64,000 nucleotides of DNA from CAYYMH01 sp964472785 (GTDB lineage Bacteria; Zhuqueibacterota; Zhuqueibacteria; Thermofontimicrobiales; Thermofontimicrobiaceae), in contig CAYYMH010000010.1 of assembly GCA_964472785.1 (NCBI GenBank), forward strand, positions 1 to 64,000, written 5' to 3'. The position numbers were made by a program, and so were the translations under genes. Numbering within the stretch: the stretch's first letter is position 1; every line of letters starts with the position of its first letter. Positions 1 through 8,522 of the stretch are shown here, piece after piece. Below the pieces are notes generated by a model. That model had not been told where the DNA came from, did not search any database, and saw only the letters and a program-made list of their open reading frames with translations.

Positions 1-178
1 ACGTATCTCCCTGATTGGACAAAATTTGCCATCCATCAACCGGAATCGGATTCACCTCCCGTGTATCCAGCGTAAAAATATTACTCAGCTTTGATGTCGT
101 ACCAGCAAATAATGCTCCTGCAATTAATAAATTTATCGTGCAAAAGACTATGAATAACTGCCATTTATTTGCTCTCAT
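1..178 (-). CDS. Secreted protein of unknown function, N-terminal fragment (runs off the window)
   Basis: The minus strand is open from an ATG at 178 to the window edge, giving 59 codons and no stop. The product begins MRANKWQLFIVF, followed by a hydrophobic stretch ending near LLIAGALFAG, which looks like a Sec signal peptide cleaved around residue 26. An AGAGG ribosome site lies 6 bases before the ATG. The visible mature part (TTSKLSNIFTLDTREVNPIPVDGWQIL) is too short to assign a family. It follows the FGE-fold gene at 213-1361 by 34 bases on the same strand, so the two, and probably the lipoprotein gene before them, form an envelope-protein operon. Confidence 0.7.
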   Translation of the reverse strand, partial: MRANKWQLFIVFCTINLLIAGALFAGTTSKLSNIFTLDTREVNPIPVDGWQILSNQGDT

Positions 179-212
179 GTTAACCTCTTATAAAGATTAA
201 ATTTGTTATTTT

Positions 213-1361
213 CTATTTAACAACTCTGAAACCGATGTCATAACGTTTTGCTTCAGCTGGATCATCTGGATCATAACGTCGTTCTCTAAAAGCACATTTT
301 AGATAATCTTCGGATACGTTCCAAGCTCCACCACGGACTACTTTTTCATTGCCTGTATCAGGTCCGAGCGGGTTTGCATAAGGAGAATTGCTTACATAGT
401 CAAGGCTAAACCAGTCATTGCACCATTCCCAGATATTGCCGGCCATATTTAATAATTCGTATCCGTTTGTATCCAGGCTATCCACAGGTAACGGACCATT
501 ACCTGATCCATTAAAATCAACAATCATATTTTGCAAAATGCCGGAATAGCTAATATAGTTACATTGATTGTCTGGCGGCGTATCACCCCACGGGTATGCT
601 CTTTGTTCCAGTCCACCTCTGGCAGCTTTTTCCCATTGAGCTTCTGTTGGCAAATGGTAACCATTTTTGGTGGAATCATATTCCCAAATATTAATGTAAT
701 AATTATAACAAGGATCAAGTCCTTCCAATTCGCTGAGCCAGTTACAATATTGCACAGCATCATTCCAGCTTACCCCTACAACTGGATAGTTTCCGTAGTT
801 TAGGAAATAACCCTCAGGCGCAAAATTACTTCCTCCTTCTGGAGGATAATCGTGGCCAGTCATGTCACAGAACAATTTGTACTCTTCATTGGTTACTGCG
901 TGAGGACACATTTTATAGCTATCCAAAAATACGCTGTGTGTATCGGCCAGCCCCACTTCTCCCATTACAAACTCTCCCTCAGGTATCTGAACAACTTTGT
1001 TAATTTTTGCATCACTAACAGTGAGTTTAACTTGAAAATTTTCTCCGAATTTTTCTGGATAATCCGTGCCAGCGTCCCAAAGAATAGTTTTGTTTGAATC
1101 AGGAAGAATGTTCAGTCCATAATCTCCCGTAAAAGTGACAGCAGGCACATTGAATGTTTTTCCTCCATCATCAGATACTTTTAGGAAAACAACGAGTGTA
1201 TCATTCTGCGGATCAAAAACATCATAAGTAATTCGAACGTCCATTGAGCCTGTCTCTTGAGCAACATGAACGGTGTCAATAAACGGTACACTGATAATCT
1301 GGGATTGCACGCTAGCTGCGAACAAAATAATTGACAGCAACACTACAATTTTTATTTTCAT
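213..1361 (-). CDS. Secreted FGE/SUMF1-fold (FGE-sulfatase domain) protein
   Basis: 382 residues with a signal peptide (MKIKIVVLLSIILFAASVQS) and a GGAG site before the ATG. Residues ~20-115 form a beta-rich Ig-like segment. Residues ~120-382 carry the formylglycine-generating-enzyme fold: GEFVMGEVGL, VTNEEYKLFC, PVVGVSWNDAVQYCNWL, LPTEAQWEKAARGG, NMAGNIWEWCNDWF, VVRGGAWN and a final DIGFRVVK. The catalytic cysteine pair of true FGE (Cys-His-x3-Cys-Tyr) is not there: the equivalent segment reads LKCAFRERR with a single Cys. It is therefore probably a structural or binding member, as in many Bacteroidota-type lipoproteins, not a sulfatase activator. The fold call is firm; the role is unknown. 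Confidence 0.85.
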   Translation of the reverse strand: MKIKIVVLLSIILFAASVQSQIISVPFIDTVHVAQETGSMDVRITYDVFDPQNDTLVVFLKVSDDGGKTFNVPAVTFTGDYGLNILPDSNKTILWDAGTDYPEKFGENFQVKLTVSDAKINKVVQIPEGEFVMGEVGLADTHSVFLDSYKMCPHAVTNEEYKLFCDMTGHDYPPEGGSNFAPEGYFLNYGNYPVVGVSWNDAVQYCNWLSELEGLDPCYNYYINIWEYDSTKNGYHLPTEAQWEKAARGGLEQRAYPWGDTPPDNQCNYISYSGILQNMIVDFNGSGNGPLPVDSLDTNGYELLNMAGNIWEWCNDWFSLDYVSNSPYANPLGPDTGNEKVVRGGAWNVSEDYLKCAFRERRYDPDDPAEAKRYDIGFRVVK

Positions 1362-1427
1362 GTTGGTTACTCCACCAATTTAAACTTACTTTTTAAAATT
1401 TATATCTAACCAAAATTATCAAACAGG

Positions 1428-2828
1428 TTACGGAAATTCCGGCAATTCATTCGGCGGTGAAGGCGGTTCCGGTAAGATGATAACGGGTTCCTCCCATTCA
1501 TCAATTTGGTCAAAAATGTCCGGATTATTGGTTATATCTGAAGACCCATTGCGCGATTGATTGCCTGGCAGATAACCCAAAGCCAAATTCTGTGATATTT
1601 GTTGGAGCCGCATCCGGGTAATATTTTGTTGTTGAAGACTAACACCGGATCTTACTCTCCGACCGCCTGCCGCTGCGAAACGTCGTTTCAAAATTTCTGG
1701 ATGTTTCGCCGGGAAATTACCGCGTTCGACAATAATCAACGCATTTGAGATTTCAGCCATATTTAAAGCTAATTTGAACTTTGGGTCAAGTTTAATTGCT
1801 TCCTGAAAATTAGACAATGCCGCTTGTAAGCTGCCTTGGTCGTAGTTGTCCAATCCGTTACAATATGCTAAAAATGCAGCGATACTTTTTGTCGTGTTCT
1901 CTCGTATCTTTCTGGTGTCGTCATTTGATAGCTTAATATTCAAATTTTTCAAGGTACTGAAAACAATTTTTTTCTCAAGGTCTAATAATTCATTGATATC
2001 GCCTTCAAATTCACCGATCCCGGATCGATCTTTGTCCGGCACATCGATAAGATTCGAGTTAATGGTAATATTTCTGCCAGCCCTAACCATAAATGATCCA
2101 TTGACAAGGTTTTTCGCCCTCAATAATTTTCCCATCCGGGGAGCAGTTTCCTCATTAGCCAATCCAGCCATTCCTAATTCAATTTCTTCGAGCAATTTCT
2201 GCAGATGGACGCGCTCAATGACCTTCAATTCATCCACCTGTGCGAAATCGGTAATCATCATCTCTGCAAGCCCCTTGCTTACAGAATTCCATCGCGGGTC
2301 TTCGAGCATATTGACAAAATATAAAACAGCCAGCGTATTTTCAATTGCCTGTCCTACACCAACACTCTGCTCCATTTTAACTGCTAATCGTGCGCGTTCC
2401 TCCATTTCCTTTTCAATCATCTTTGTAAATCTGGATTTAATGAGACTATGATAAGGATCAGAGTTAGGAACTGCTTGAAAATAGCGATAGATCTTCTTTG
2501 CCAACGAATATTTTTTCGCTTGTTCCAAACTCATACCGGCATAAAAAATCGCTGCGCTATTGTAATTGTCCAAACTGAGAATTCGCTTGCCAAGTGAAAA
2601 GGATTCCTTAAATTGACCCAGACTGTAATACGAGATCATTGCCCCGGTAAGCGCTCGAATATCTTTCGATAATTTGAACGACCCCTGAGTTTGCGCTAAT
2701 TTTACGTATGTCTCAAGGGCTTTTTGAAAATTTTCCTGTTTGAGATATTTGTCCGCCACCATGTATCTGTTTGCGGAACATCCGATAAACATAACAATAA
2801 CGGCTAAAATTGCAAGATGTTTTCTCAC
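1428..2828 (-). CDS. CsgG-like lipoprotein with tetratricopeptide repeats
   Basis: I chose the GTG at 2828 (466 aa) because an AAGGAG lies 6 bases upstream and the product then starts directly with a lipoprotein signal, VRKHLAILAVIVMFIGC, with the lipobox Cys at residue 17. An ATG 24 codons upstream would bury that signal. Residues ~25-150 are TPR-like helices (KALETYVKLAQ, ALTGAMISYYSLGQF). Residues ~165-310 look like the CsgG/FlgO-type outer-membrane assembly fold (WNSVSKGLAEMMITDFAQ, LKVIERVHLQKLLEE, LLRAKNLVNGSFM). Another TPR follows (GSLQAALSNFQEAIKLDPKFKLAL), then a proline-rich tail. It probably sits on the periplasmic face of an envelope. Its partner or cargo cannot be told from the sequence. 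Confidence 0.75.
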   Translation of the reverse strand: MRKHLAILAVIVMFIGCSANRYMVADKYLKQENFQKALETYVKLAQTQGSFKLSKDIRALTGAMISYYSLGQFKESFSLGKRILSLDNYNSAAIFYAGMSLEQAKKYSLAKKIYRYFQAVPNSDPYHSLIKSRFTKMIEKEMEERARLAVKMEQSVGVGQAIENTLAVLYFVNMLEDPRWNSVSKGLAEMMITDFAQVDELKVIERVHLQKLLEEIELGMAGLANEETAPRMGKLLRAKNLVNGSFMVRAGRNITINSNLIDVPDKDRSGIGEFEGDINELLDLEKKIVFSTLKNLNIKLSNDDTRKIRENTTKSIAAFLAYCNGLDNYDQGSLQAALSNFQEAIKLDPKFKLALNMAEISNALIIVERGNFPAKHPEILKRRFAAAGGRRVRSGVSLQQQNITRMRLQQISQNLALGYLPGNQSRNGSSDITNNPDIFDQIDEWEEPVIILPEPPSPPNELPEFP

Positions 2829-3112
2829 ATTAGCTCCTTTCAAAAAATGATTTTTTTGGAATGAAATATACTGAGTAAGTATGACTCCATCATGTCTCAT
2901 GACAAAACAACGTCTTCCCTACCCCCGCAAATTAGGAAGGACAAAATTCTTAATGATTGAACTATGTGGCTTATTTTTCTGGAAGTTAACTAATATCAAA
3001 GTTAACCGACTTTTCGTGATCACCGAATGTAATTTTATTTTTTCAAAATATAGCAATAACTATTCCAAATGTAGATTTCTCATCAAATTAGCACATTTAT
3101 AAAAATGTCATG

Positions 3113-3188
3113 TATAAAATTTATAGCTGTTTAATTGTTAAGTGGGATTTATTTGATTAATAATTAATCAATTATAAAATTTATAGCT
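3113..3188. repeat. Pair of 16-bp direct repeats exactly 60 bp apart
   Basis: TATAAAATTTATAGCT occurs at 3113-3128 and again, identical, at 3173-3188, upstream of the deaminase fusion gene. The 60-bp phase is close to six helical turns, so it could be a pair of regulator sites. AT-rich sequence makes chance repeats more likely. Confidence 0.7.
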
Positions 3189-3216
3189 AAAAGTTTACAA
3201 TTAATTAAAATTTTCC

Positions 3217-3245
3217 TTGCTTGGGAATATATTTTTTAATATTTT
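3217..3245 (+). promoter_or_regulatory. Candidate sigma-70 promoter for the P-loop/dCMP deaminase gene
   Basis: TTGCTT (3217-3222), a 17-base spacer, then TATTTT (3240-3245), ending 45 bases before the ATG at 3291. The -10 is weak and the region is AT-rich, so this is only a candidate. Confidence 0.35.
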
Positions 3246-3290
3246 TTGGTGCAATTTAAAACAGTCACTGTTACAAAGTGAGATACTCAA

Positions 3291-4313
3291 ATGATAATCG
3301 GTCTGACAGGCACCAATGCTTCCGGCAAAACAACTATTGTTAATCATCTTAAAAACGACGGGTTTAAAACGTTTTCCCTTTCCGATGTGATTCGTGATGA
3401 GCTGATCACCAGAAAAATGGAAATCAGTCGGGAAAATCTAATCCGTGTCGGAAATGAACTTCGAGAAAAACATGGACCGGCTGTTCTCGCTGAACGAATT
3501 AAAGAAGAGATAAATATTTCAGATGATTGCGTCATTGACAGTATCAGAAATGTGCAGGAAGTAAAGGCACTGCGCGAGCTCAATGGATTCTTTCTTATTT
3601 CCATTGATTCGCCAGCGGAGCAGAGATTTAAGCGGGCTAAAGGACGGGGCAGGATCGAAAATGTGAGCAATCTTGAAGCATTTGTCGCAATGGAAAACAG
3701 GGAAAAAAGTTCAGTTTTAACACAGCAAAACATTGCTGAATGCATGAGACAGGCAGATTACACGATCTTCAACGACGGTACGATAAAGAAATTACAACAC
3801 AAATTAGCTGATATTCTTGACGAATTACAAAACCGGACTCGACCTTCGTGGGATAAATATTTTATGAAAATGGCGTTTCTGGTTGCGGAACGATCAACTT
3901 GTCTGCGCCACCACGTTGGAGCGATCATCGTGAAAGATAAACATGTTTTAACAACTGGCTATAACGGAGCCGCGCGTAACACCGATGACTGTCTCACATT
4001 GGGATGTTTAAGAAATCAATTGAAAATACGCTCCGGTGAACGCCATGAAATTTGCCGGGCAATCCACGCGGAACAAAACGCCATTATTCAGGCGGGAGTA
4101 CACGGTGTGACAATTGAAGGTGCGACGCTATTTTGTACGCATCGTCCCTGCATTATCTGTGCGAAAATGATTGTAAACGCAGGAATTAAAGAGGTGGTCA
4201 CGTGTGACAGCTATCCGGATGACTATAATCTGGTGCTTGAGCTTTTTGAACAGGCAGACGTCAAATTTAAAACTATTAAGCGACCGAATCTGGCAATCAG
4301 CATTTTACCTTGA
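3291..4313 (+). CDS. P-loop kinase-like domain fused to a dCMP/dCTP deaminase domain
   Basis: 340 residues in two parts. Residues 1-~180 are a small nucleotide kinase-like P-loop domain, with Walker A GTNASGKTT at ~7-15, then FSLSDVIRDEL and ENLIRVGNELREKHG, as in the CoaE/AAA_18 group. Residues ~185-340 are a zinc deoxycytidylate deaminase: VGAIIVKDKHVLTTGYNGAARNTDDC, the zinc/proton-relay HAE (IHAEQNAII) and the zinc pair PCIICAKM. As an ordinary enzyme it would deaminate dCMP to dUMP for dTTP supply. The same P-loop plus deaminase architecture also occurs in anti-phage deaminases of the AvcD type, which are longer. The gene stands alone, with a terminator behind it, and is not in a nucleotide operon. 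Domain calls are firm; housekeeping versus defence is open. Confidence 0.85.
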   Translation: MIIGLTGTNASGKTTIVNHLKNDGFKTFSLSDVIRDELITRKMEISRENLIRVGNELREKHGPAVLAERIKEEINISDDCVIDSIRNVQEVKALRELNGFFLISIDSPAEQRFKRAKGRGRIENVSNLEAFVAMENREKSSVLTQQNIAECMRQADYTIFNDGTIKKLQHKLADILDELQNRTRPSWDKYFMKMAFLVAERSTCLRHHVGAIIVKDKHVLTTGYNGAARNTDDCLTLGCLRNQLKIRSGERHEICRAIHAEQNAIIQAGVHGVTIEGATLFCTHRPCIICAKMIVNAGIKEVVTCDSYPDDYNLVLELFEQADVKFKTIKRPNLAISILP

Positions 4314-4331
4314 TTGCTTAATTTTATAAGT

Positions 4332-4384
4332 AAAAAAAGGGTGTACAGTTTTCTGTCAATTAGCTGCACACCCTTTAATTTTTG
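4332..4384. terminator. Bidirectional rho-independent terminator
   Basis: A 13-bp stem (4336-4348 with 4364-4376, one G-T pair) around GGGTGTACAG/CTGCACACCC lies between the convergent genes ending at 4313 and 4397. An A-run precedes it and a T-rich stretch follows, so it can work in both directions. Confidence 0.85.
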
Positions 4385-4396
4385 GTCAATATAATT

Positions 4397-6028
4397 TTAC
4401 TTTTCTTTCATGTGCAGATAAGTAAAATCAGTCGGCGGCACAAAATTCTCCTTAATCGTTCTCGGAGAAACCCAGCGCATCAAATTAATCATGCTTCCTG
4501 CCTTATCATTCGTTCCAGAGGCACGAGCACCTCCAAAAGGCTGCTGTCCAACAACCGCACCTGTTGGTTTGTCATTAATGTAAAAATTACCGGCTGCATG
4601 AGTTAAAATATCCGAGGCTAAATTAATCGCTTCTCTATCTGTTCCGAAAATCGCACCGGTCAGCGCATAAGGCGATGTCTGATTACACAAATGTAACGTA
4701 CTTTCATATTTTTCATCAGGATAAACGTAAATTGTAAGCACCGGTCCGAAGATTTCCTCTTCCATCAATTTAAAATTAGGATTCGTCGTTTGAATAATAG
4801 TCGGTTCAACAAAGAATCCTTTTGAATCATCATAATTGCCGCCAGTGATAAATTCAGCCTCGTCAGACTCTTTTGCATAATTAATATAATCTGTAATTGT
4901 CTCGAATGCTGGTCGATCAATAATGGCGCACATAAAATTGGAAAAATCATCCGGCGCACCCACGTGAATTTTTTTGACTGATTCAACTAATAGTTGCTTC
5001 AAATCAGACCAAATACTTTCCGGCACGTAAGCCCGTGAAGCAGCGGAGCATTTTTGCCCCTGATATTCGAAGGCGCCACGAATCATTGCTACGTTCGTTT
5101 CTTCGAGTTTAGCTGAATTGTGCACGAAAATAAAGTCTTTTCCGCCGGTTTCACCAACGATTCTGGGATAAGTGTGATATTTGTCAATATTATCGCCGAT
5201 CGTCTTCCACATTCTTTGAAAGGTAGCAGTCGAACCGGTAAAATGAACACCTGCAAGATGCGGACTATTAAGAACCGGATCACCGACGGCAGCGCCAGGT
5301 CCGGGTACGAGATTAATCACCCCATCGGGCAACCCTGCTTCTTTAAGTAGTTTCATGATAAAATGCGCCGTGTAAACAGCGGATGAGGCAGGTTTCCACA
5401 AAACAACATTGCCCATCATCGCCGGTGACGTCGGCAAATTACCGGCAATGGAGGCAAAATTGAACGGTGTGACCGCAAAAACAAAGCCCTCCAGCGGACG
5501 CTGTTCCACATAATTCCAACAGTCTTTTGAGGATTCAGGTTGCTGTTCATAAATTTTCTGCATGTAATGCGGATTGAACCGGTAAAAATCAATTAATTCA
5601 CAAGCGGAATCAATCTCTGCCTGAAAAATAGTTTTCGACTGACACAGCATGGTCGCGGCATTCAAAATAGCGCGGTACGGTCCGGCCAAAAGATCGGCAG
5701 CTTTTAAAAAGATCGATGCCCGGGCTTCCCAACTCATGGATGACCATTTGGGGTAAGCTTCCAATGCGGCTTCAATTGCCTGATTTACTTCTTTTTCACT
5801 GACTTTGTGGTAATGTCCTAAAACATGCGCGTGATCGTGTGGGCAGATACAATCTGCTAAATTACCAGTCTTTACTTCTTTTCCACCGATAATGATGGGA
5901 ATTTCGATCTGCTGGTTTCTCAATTCGTTTAGCACATCTTTTACTGCTTTTTTCTCCGGACTGCCAGGTCCGTATGCTAAAACAGGTTCATTCTTTGGAT
6001 AGGGAACTTTAAAGATTCCATTGGTCAT
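4397..6028 (-). CDS. pruA: L-glutamate gamma-semialdehyde (1-pyrroline-5-carboxylate) dehydrogenase
   Basis: 543 residues with an AAAGGAG site before the ATG. It matches the mitochondrial-type (ALDH4A1-like) P5C dehydrogenase in length and motifs: nucleophile Cys in QGQKCSAASRAYV, general base Glu in VGETGGKDF, NAD-site FTGSTATFQRMW, EEIFGPVLTIYVYP, and the C-terminal QQPFGGARASGTNDKAG. It oxidises glutamate semialdehyde/P5C to glutamate with NAD+, the second step of proline (and ornithine/arginine) catabolism. No proline dehydrogenase is in the window, so the first step must be encoded elsewhere. The gene is followed at 4332-4384 by a strong terminator and is probably monocistronic. Confidence 0.95.
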   Translation of the reverse strand: MTNGIFKVPYPKNEPVLAYGPGSPEKKAVKDVLNELRNQQIEIPIIIGGKEVKTGNLADCICPHDHAHVLGHYHKVSEKEVNQAIEAALEAYPKWSSMSWEARASIFLKAADLLAGPYRAILNAATMLCQSKTIFQAEIDSACELIDFYRFNPHYMQKIYEQQPESSKDCWNYVEQRPLEGFVFAVTPFNFASIAGNLPTSPAMMGNVVLWKPASSAVYTAHFIMKLLKEAGLPDGVINLVPGPGAAVGDPVLNSPHLAGVHFTGSTATFQRMWKTIGDNIDKYHTYPRIVGETGGKDFIFVHNSAKLEETNVAMIRGAFEYQGQKCSAASRAYVPESIWSDLKQLLVESVKKIHVGAPDDFSNFMCAIIDRPAFETITDYINYAKESDEAEFITGGNYDDSKGFFVEPTIIQTTNPNFKLMEEEIFGPVLTIYVYPDEKYESTLHLCNQTSPYALTGAIFGTDREAINLASDILTHAAGNFYINDKPTGAVVGQQPFGGARASGTNDKAGSMINLMRWVSPRTIKENFVPPTDFTYLHMKEK

Positions 6029-6193
6029 AAAATATCTCCTTTGATTTTATGAAATAGTTAATTCAACTGATTTTTCAAACCTACGGCTAACCATATAAAT
6101 TGCTCATGTCAAAGCATTAAATGATTTTAGCTAAAAATAATATTTTAAACTGTTAAAGTCAAGGAAATTGTCAACAAATCACCTGTCAAATAT

Positions 6194-6784
6194 TTATCTC
6201 AATTCATTTTTCACATCGTCCAATGATTTTAACACGCCGCCTTTGGATTTAATTTCATCAATCGCTTTTTCGGAATCTTCTTCATCGACACCTTTTACTG
6301 AATCGATCAACACATTGACTTGAAAATTTTTTTCTAAAGCACCTAATGAAGTTTCTTTAACACAATAATCTGTTGCCAAACCGGCAATGTACAATTCCTT
6401 AATATTTTTCTCTTTAAGCAGCTCAATGAACGGTCTGCCATCCGAATCATGTGCGTCGAATACCGAATAGCCATGTTTATCCGGATCTGTGCCCTTGGAC
6501 ATAATGGTCGCATTATCCGGGACATCAAAATCCGGATGGAATTCAGCGCCTTTTGTATTCTTCACACAATGCGGCGGCCAGGGTCCTCCCTGCTCTTTAA
6601 AGTGCTTTGTTTCCTCCGGATGCCAATCTCTGGATACAAATATTGGCAAATCGTTTTTTTGAAACAAATCCGCGTACTCGTTTATATTGGGAATGATTTT
6701 ATCACCGCCTTGAACGCCAAGCGCTCCGCCCGGACAAAAATCATTTTGAACATCGACGATGAGTAGGGCTTTGTGGTTTTGCAT
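6194..6784 (-). CDS. pncA: Nicotinamidase
   Basis: 196 residues with a GGGAGG site 8 bases before the ATG. It is an isochorismatase-fold amidase with the nicotinamidase triad visible: Asp in LLIVDVQNDFCPGG, Lys in MSKGTDPDKHGYSVF and Cys in GLATDYCVKETSLGAL. Metal-ligand residues lie in SRDWHPEETKHF and PWPPHCV. It converts nicotinamide to nicotinate and ammonia in the cytoplasm. The next gene upstream on the same strand is nicotinate phosphoribosyltransferase, so the pair encodes the first two steps of Preiss-Handler NAD salvage. Confidence 0.95.
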   Translation of the reverse strand: MQNHKALLIVDVQNDFCPGGALGVQGGDKIIPNINEYADLFQKNDLPIFVSRDWHPEETKHFKEQGGPWPPHCVKNTKGAEFHPDFDVPDNATIMSKGTDPDKHGYSVFDAHDSDGRPFIELLKEKNIKELYIAGLATDYCVKETSLGALEKNFQVNVLIDSVKGVDEEDSEKAIDEIKSKGGVLKSLDDVKNELR

Positions 6785-6877
6785 TTCAGATACCTCCCGA
6801 TATGATTAAAAGTTCAACACATTGTATTTCAATTAGTTAAACAGTATCGTTTTTAAAAAGTTTCTTGCTGAGAAAAA

Positions 6878-8440
6878 TTAGGATTGATCTGTTTTTGACG
6901 TTTTCATCTCCTTTATCAGCCGCTGTTTTTCATTCCATAATTTTTCTGAAAGCGACACATGATAAACATGCGGGTTAATCAGCCGTTTTACACCAGCGTC
7001 CAAACATTCAACGTCTCGTTCCCGTTTTTTTCTAATAGATTCAATTGAAGGAAAATCATAAACCACTTTCCCCTCCTGATAGATTGGTTTTAATAGAGAC
7101 TCAATTTTTGATAGCTTTTCCGCTTTCATCGTCCGACTTTTTGAATGATCTGTGGTGTGTTGCAGAGTAATTTCAGATTGTTTTTCCGGTTGCTCATCAG
7201 AAAAACAAAGCAGATCTGCTGTTGCCTTGCCTTTTTTATCGTAGAGACGCCAGACTTTCTTGTCGCCGGGATTGATGATTTTATCCATATTTTCCGATAT
7301 TTTAATGGCAGGTTTCCATTCATTCTCGTCCTCAACAGCAACCAATTTATAGACGCCTCCCAATGCCGGACATCCCATTGAAGTAATTAACCGGGTACCG
7401 ATGCCATAGGTAAGTCGTTTAATTAATTGATCCGAATCGATTCCATAACTTGGTGCATCTTTAGTGATCTGGTCAATAATTTGCCAAATATTCATTTCAT
7501 CCAATTCACTGGATAAAACAATACTCACGTCATCGAAACCCGCTTGATTCAACATTTTTGCTGCCTGAATACTGAGATAAGCCAGATCGCCGGAATCGAG
7601 ACGAATACCAACTGGCTTGTGCCCCTTCTTTTCTAGTTTTTCAAAAACTTTAATGGCATTGGGTATGCCGCTTTGCAGCGTATTTATCGTATCCACTAAC
7701 AAGATGCAGTCGTCAGGGTAAAGATCAGCGTATGCCTGAAACGCGTCCAGCTCAGTCAGTCCGAGCGAAAGAAAAAGTTGCACCATGCTATGCGCATGCG
7801 TTCCTTTTGGCGGATAAGCCAACATTTGGGAGATTCCGACATTGGATGTAAAATCTGCCCCGCCAATTAATGCAGCCCGCGCGCCGGCAAGTGCGCCTCT
7901 GTCCTGTCCCCTTCGGGCGCCGAATTCCAGCAAAAGCCCGCCCCGGCCGATATAATGAATCCGGGCAGCTTTTGTCGCAATCAGTATTTGATAATTCAAT
8001 TGATTGAGCAATGCTGTTTCAATAATTTGCGCTATGATCATCGGACCTTCAATGACATTTATCGGCACGGATGGATGCACCACACGCCCTTCTTCGATAG
8101 ACAGTAGTTTCAGGCTTTCAAAAGAGCCATTCTTTTTCAGCCATTGCAAAAAATCATCCTGAAAAATCCGGTCGCCGTTGCGATTTTTCTGTTGAGCCAA
8201 ACATTCAATTTCCGTCTCACCAAAGTAGCAATTTTTCATCCAGTCGACGAACCATTCCAGACCAGCGTTAATACAATAACCTGCCTTATGGGCACCGTAA
8301 TCCGGATATTCACGAAAGAAATGTTCAAAGCGGGCATTCGTTTCATGATAACCCAGCTTGAAATAAAGTTGCGCCATTGTTAGCTGGTATTGATCTGTAA
8401 ATAAAATACCTTCAGCGATATCTCTTTTTGATTTTTCCAA
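6878..8440 (-). CDS. pncB: Nicotinate phosphoribosyltransferase
   Basis: 520 residues from a TTG start at 8440, supported by GGGAG five bases upstream. Typical NAPRTase motifs are present: FTDQYQLTMAQLYF near the N-terminus, LLEFGARRGQDRGALAGARAALIGG, GTHAHSMVQLF, GIRLDSGDLAYLS and GIGTRLITSMGCPALGGVYKLV. It makes nicotinate mononucleotide from nicotinate and PRPP with ATP hydrolysis. The product of the neighbouring pncA is its substrate; the intergenic distance of 93 bases allows co-transcription. The length fits the longer bacterial/eukaryotic-type NAPRT. Confidence 0.93.
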   Translation of the reverse strand: MEKSKRDIAEGILFTDQYQLTMAQLYFKLGYHETNARFEHFFREYPDYGAHKAGYCINAGLEWFVDWMKNCYFGETEIECLAQQKNRNGDRIFQDDFLQWLKKNGSFESLKLLSIEEGRVVHPSVPINVIEGPMIIAQIIETALLNQLNYQILIATKAARIHYIGRGGLLLEFGARRGQDRGALAGARAALIGGADFTSNVGISQMLAYPPKGTHAHSMVQLFLSLGLTELDAFQAYADLYPDDCILLVDTINTLQSGIPNAIKVFEKLEKKGHKPVGIRLDSGDLAYLSIQAAKMLNQAGFDDVSIVLSSELDEMNIWQIIDQITKDAPSYGIDSDQLIKRLTYGIGTRLITSMGCPALGGVYKLVAVEDENEWKPAIKISENMDKIINPGDKKVWRLYDKKGKATADLLCFSDEQPEKQSEITLQHTTDHSKSRTMKAEKLSKIESLLKPIYQEGKVVYDFPSIESIRKKRERDVECLDAGVKRLINPHVYHVSLSEKLWNEKQRLIKEMKTSKTDQS

Positions 8441-8522
8441 AAGAACTCCCTTGTTTCGATTGATCGAGTTCTACGAAACATTCCATTTTTTACACATTTT
8501 GCAATTCAGATGAAAACTGAAC

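Larger units (their letters stand above)
2829..3290. other. AT-rich intergenic region between divergent genes
   Basis: About 460 bases separate the lipoprotein gene (minus) from the deaminase fusion (plus). Besides the 16-bp direct repeat and the candidate promoter listed separately, I see no convincing coding sequence. The short open frames here have no ribosome site and unnatural composition. Confidence 0.6.

Noticed and set aside
1846..2451. 201-codon plus-strand frame
   Set aside because: Antisense to the CsgG-like lipoprotein gene; Ser/Phe/Ile-rich and without family features.
2881..3102. 73-codon plus-strand frame in the gap before the deaminase gene
   Set aside because: No ribosome site, no family, odd composition; it overlaps the minus-strand lipoprotein leader.
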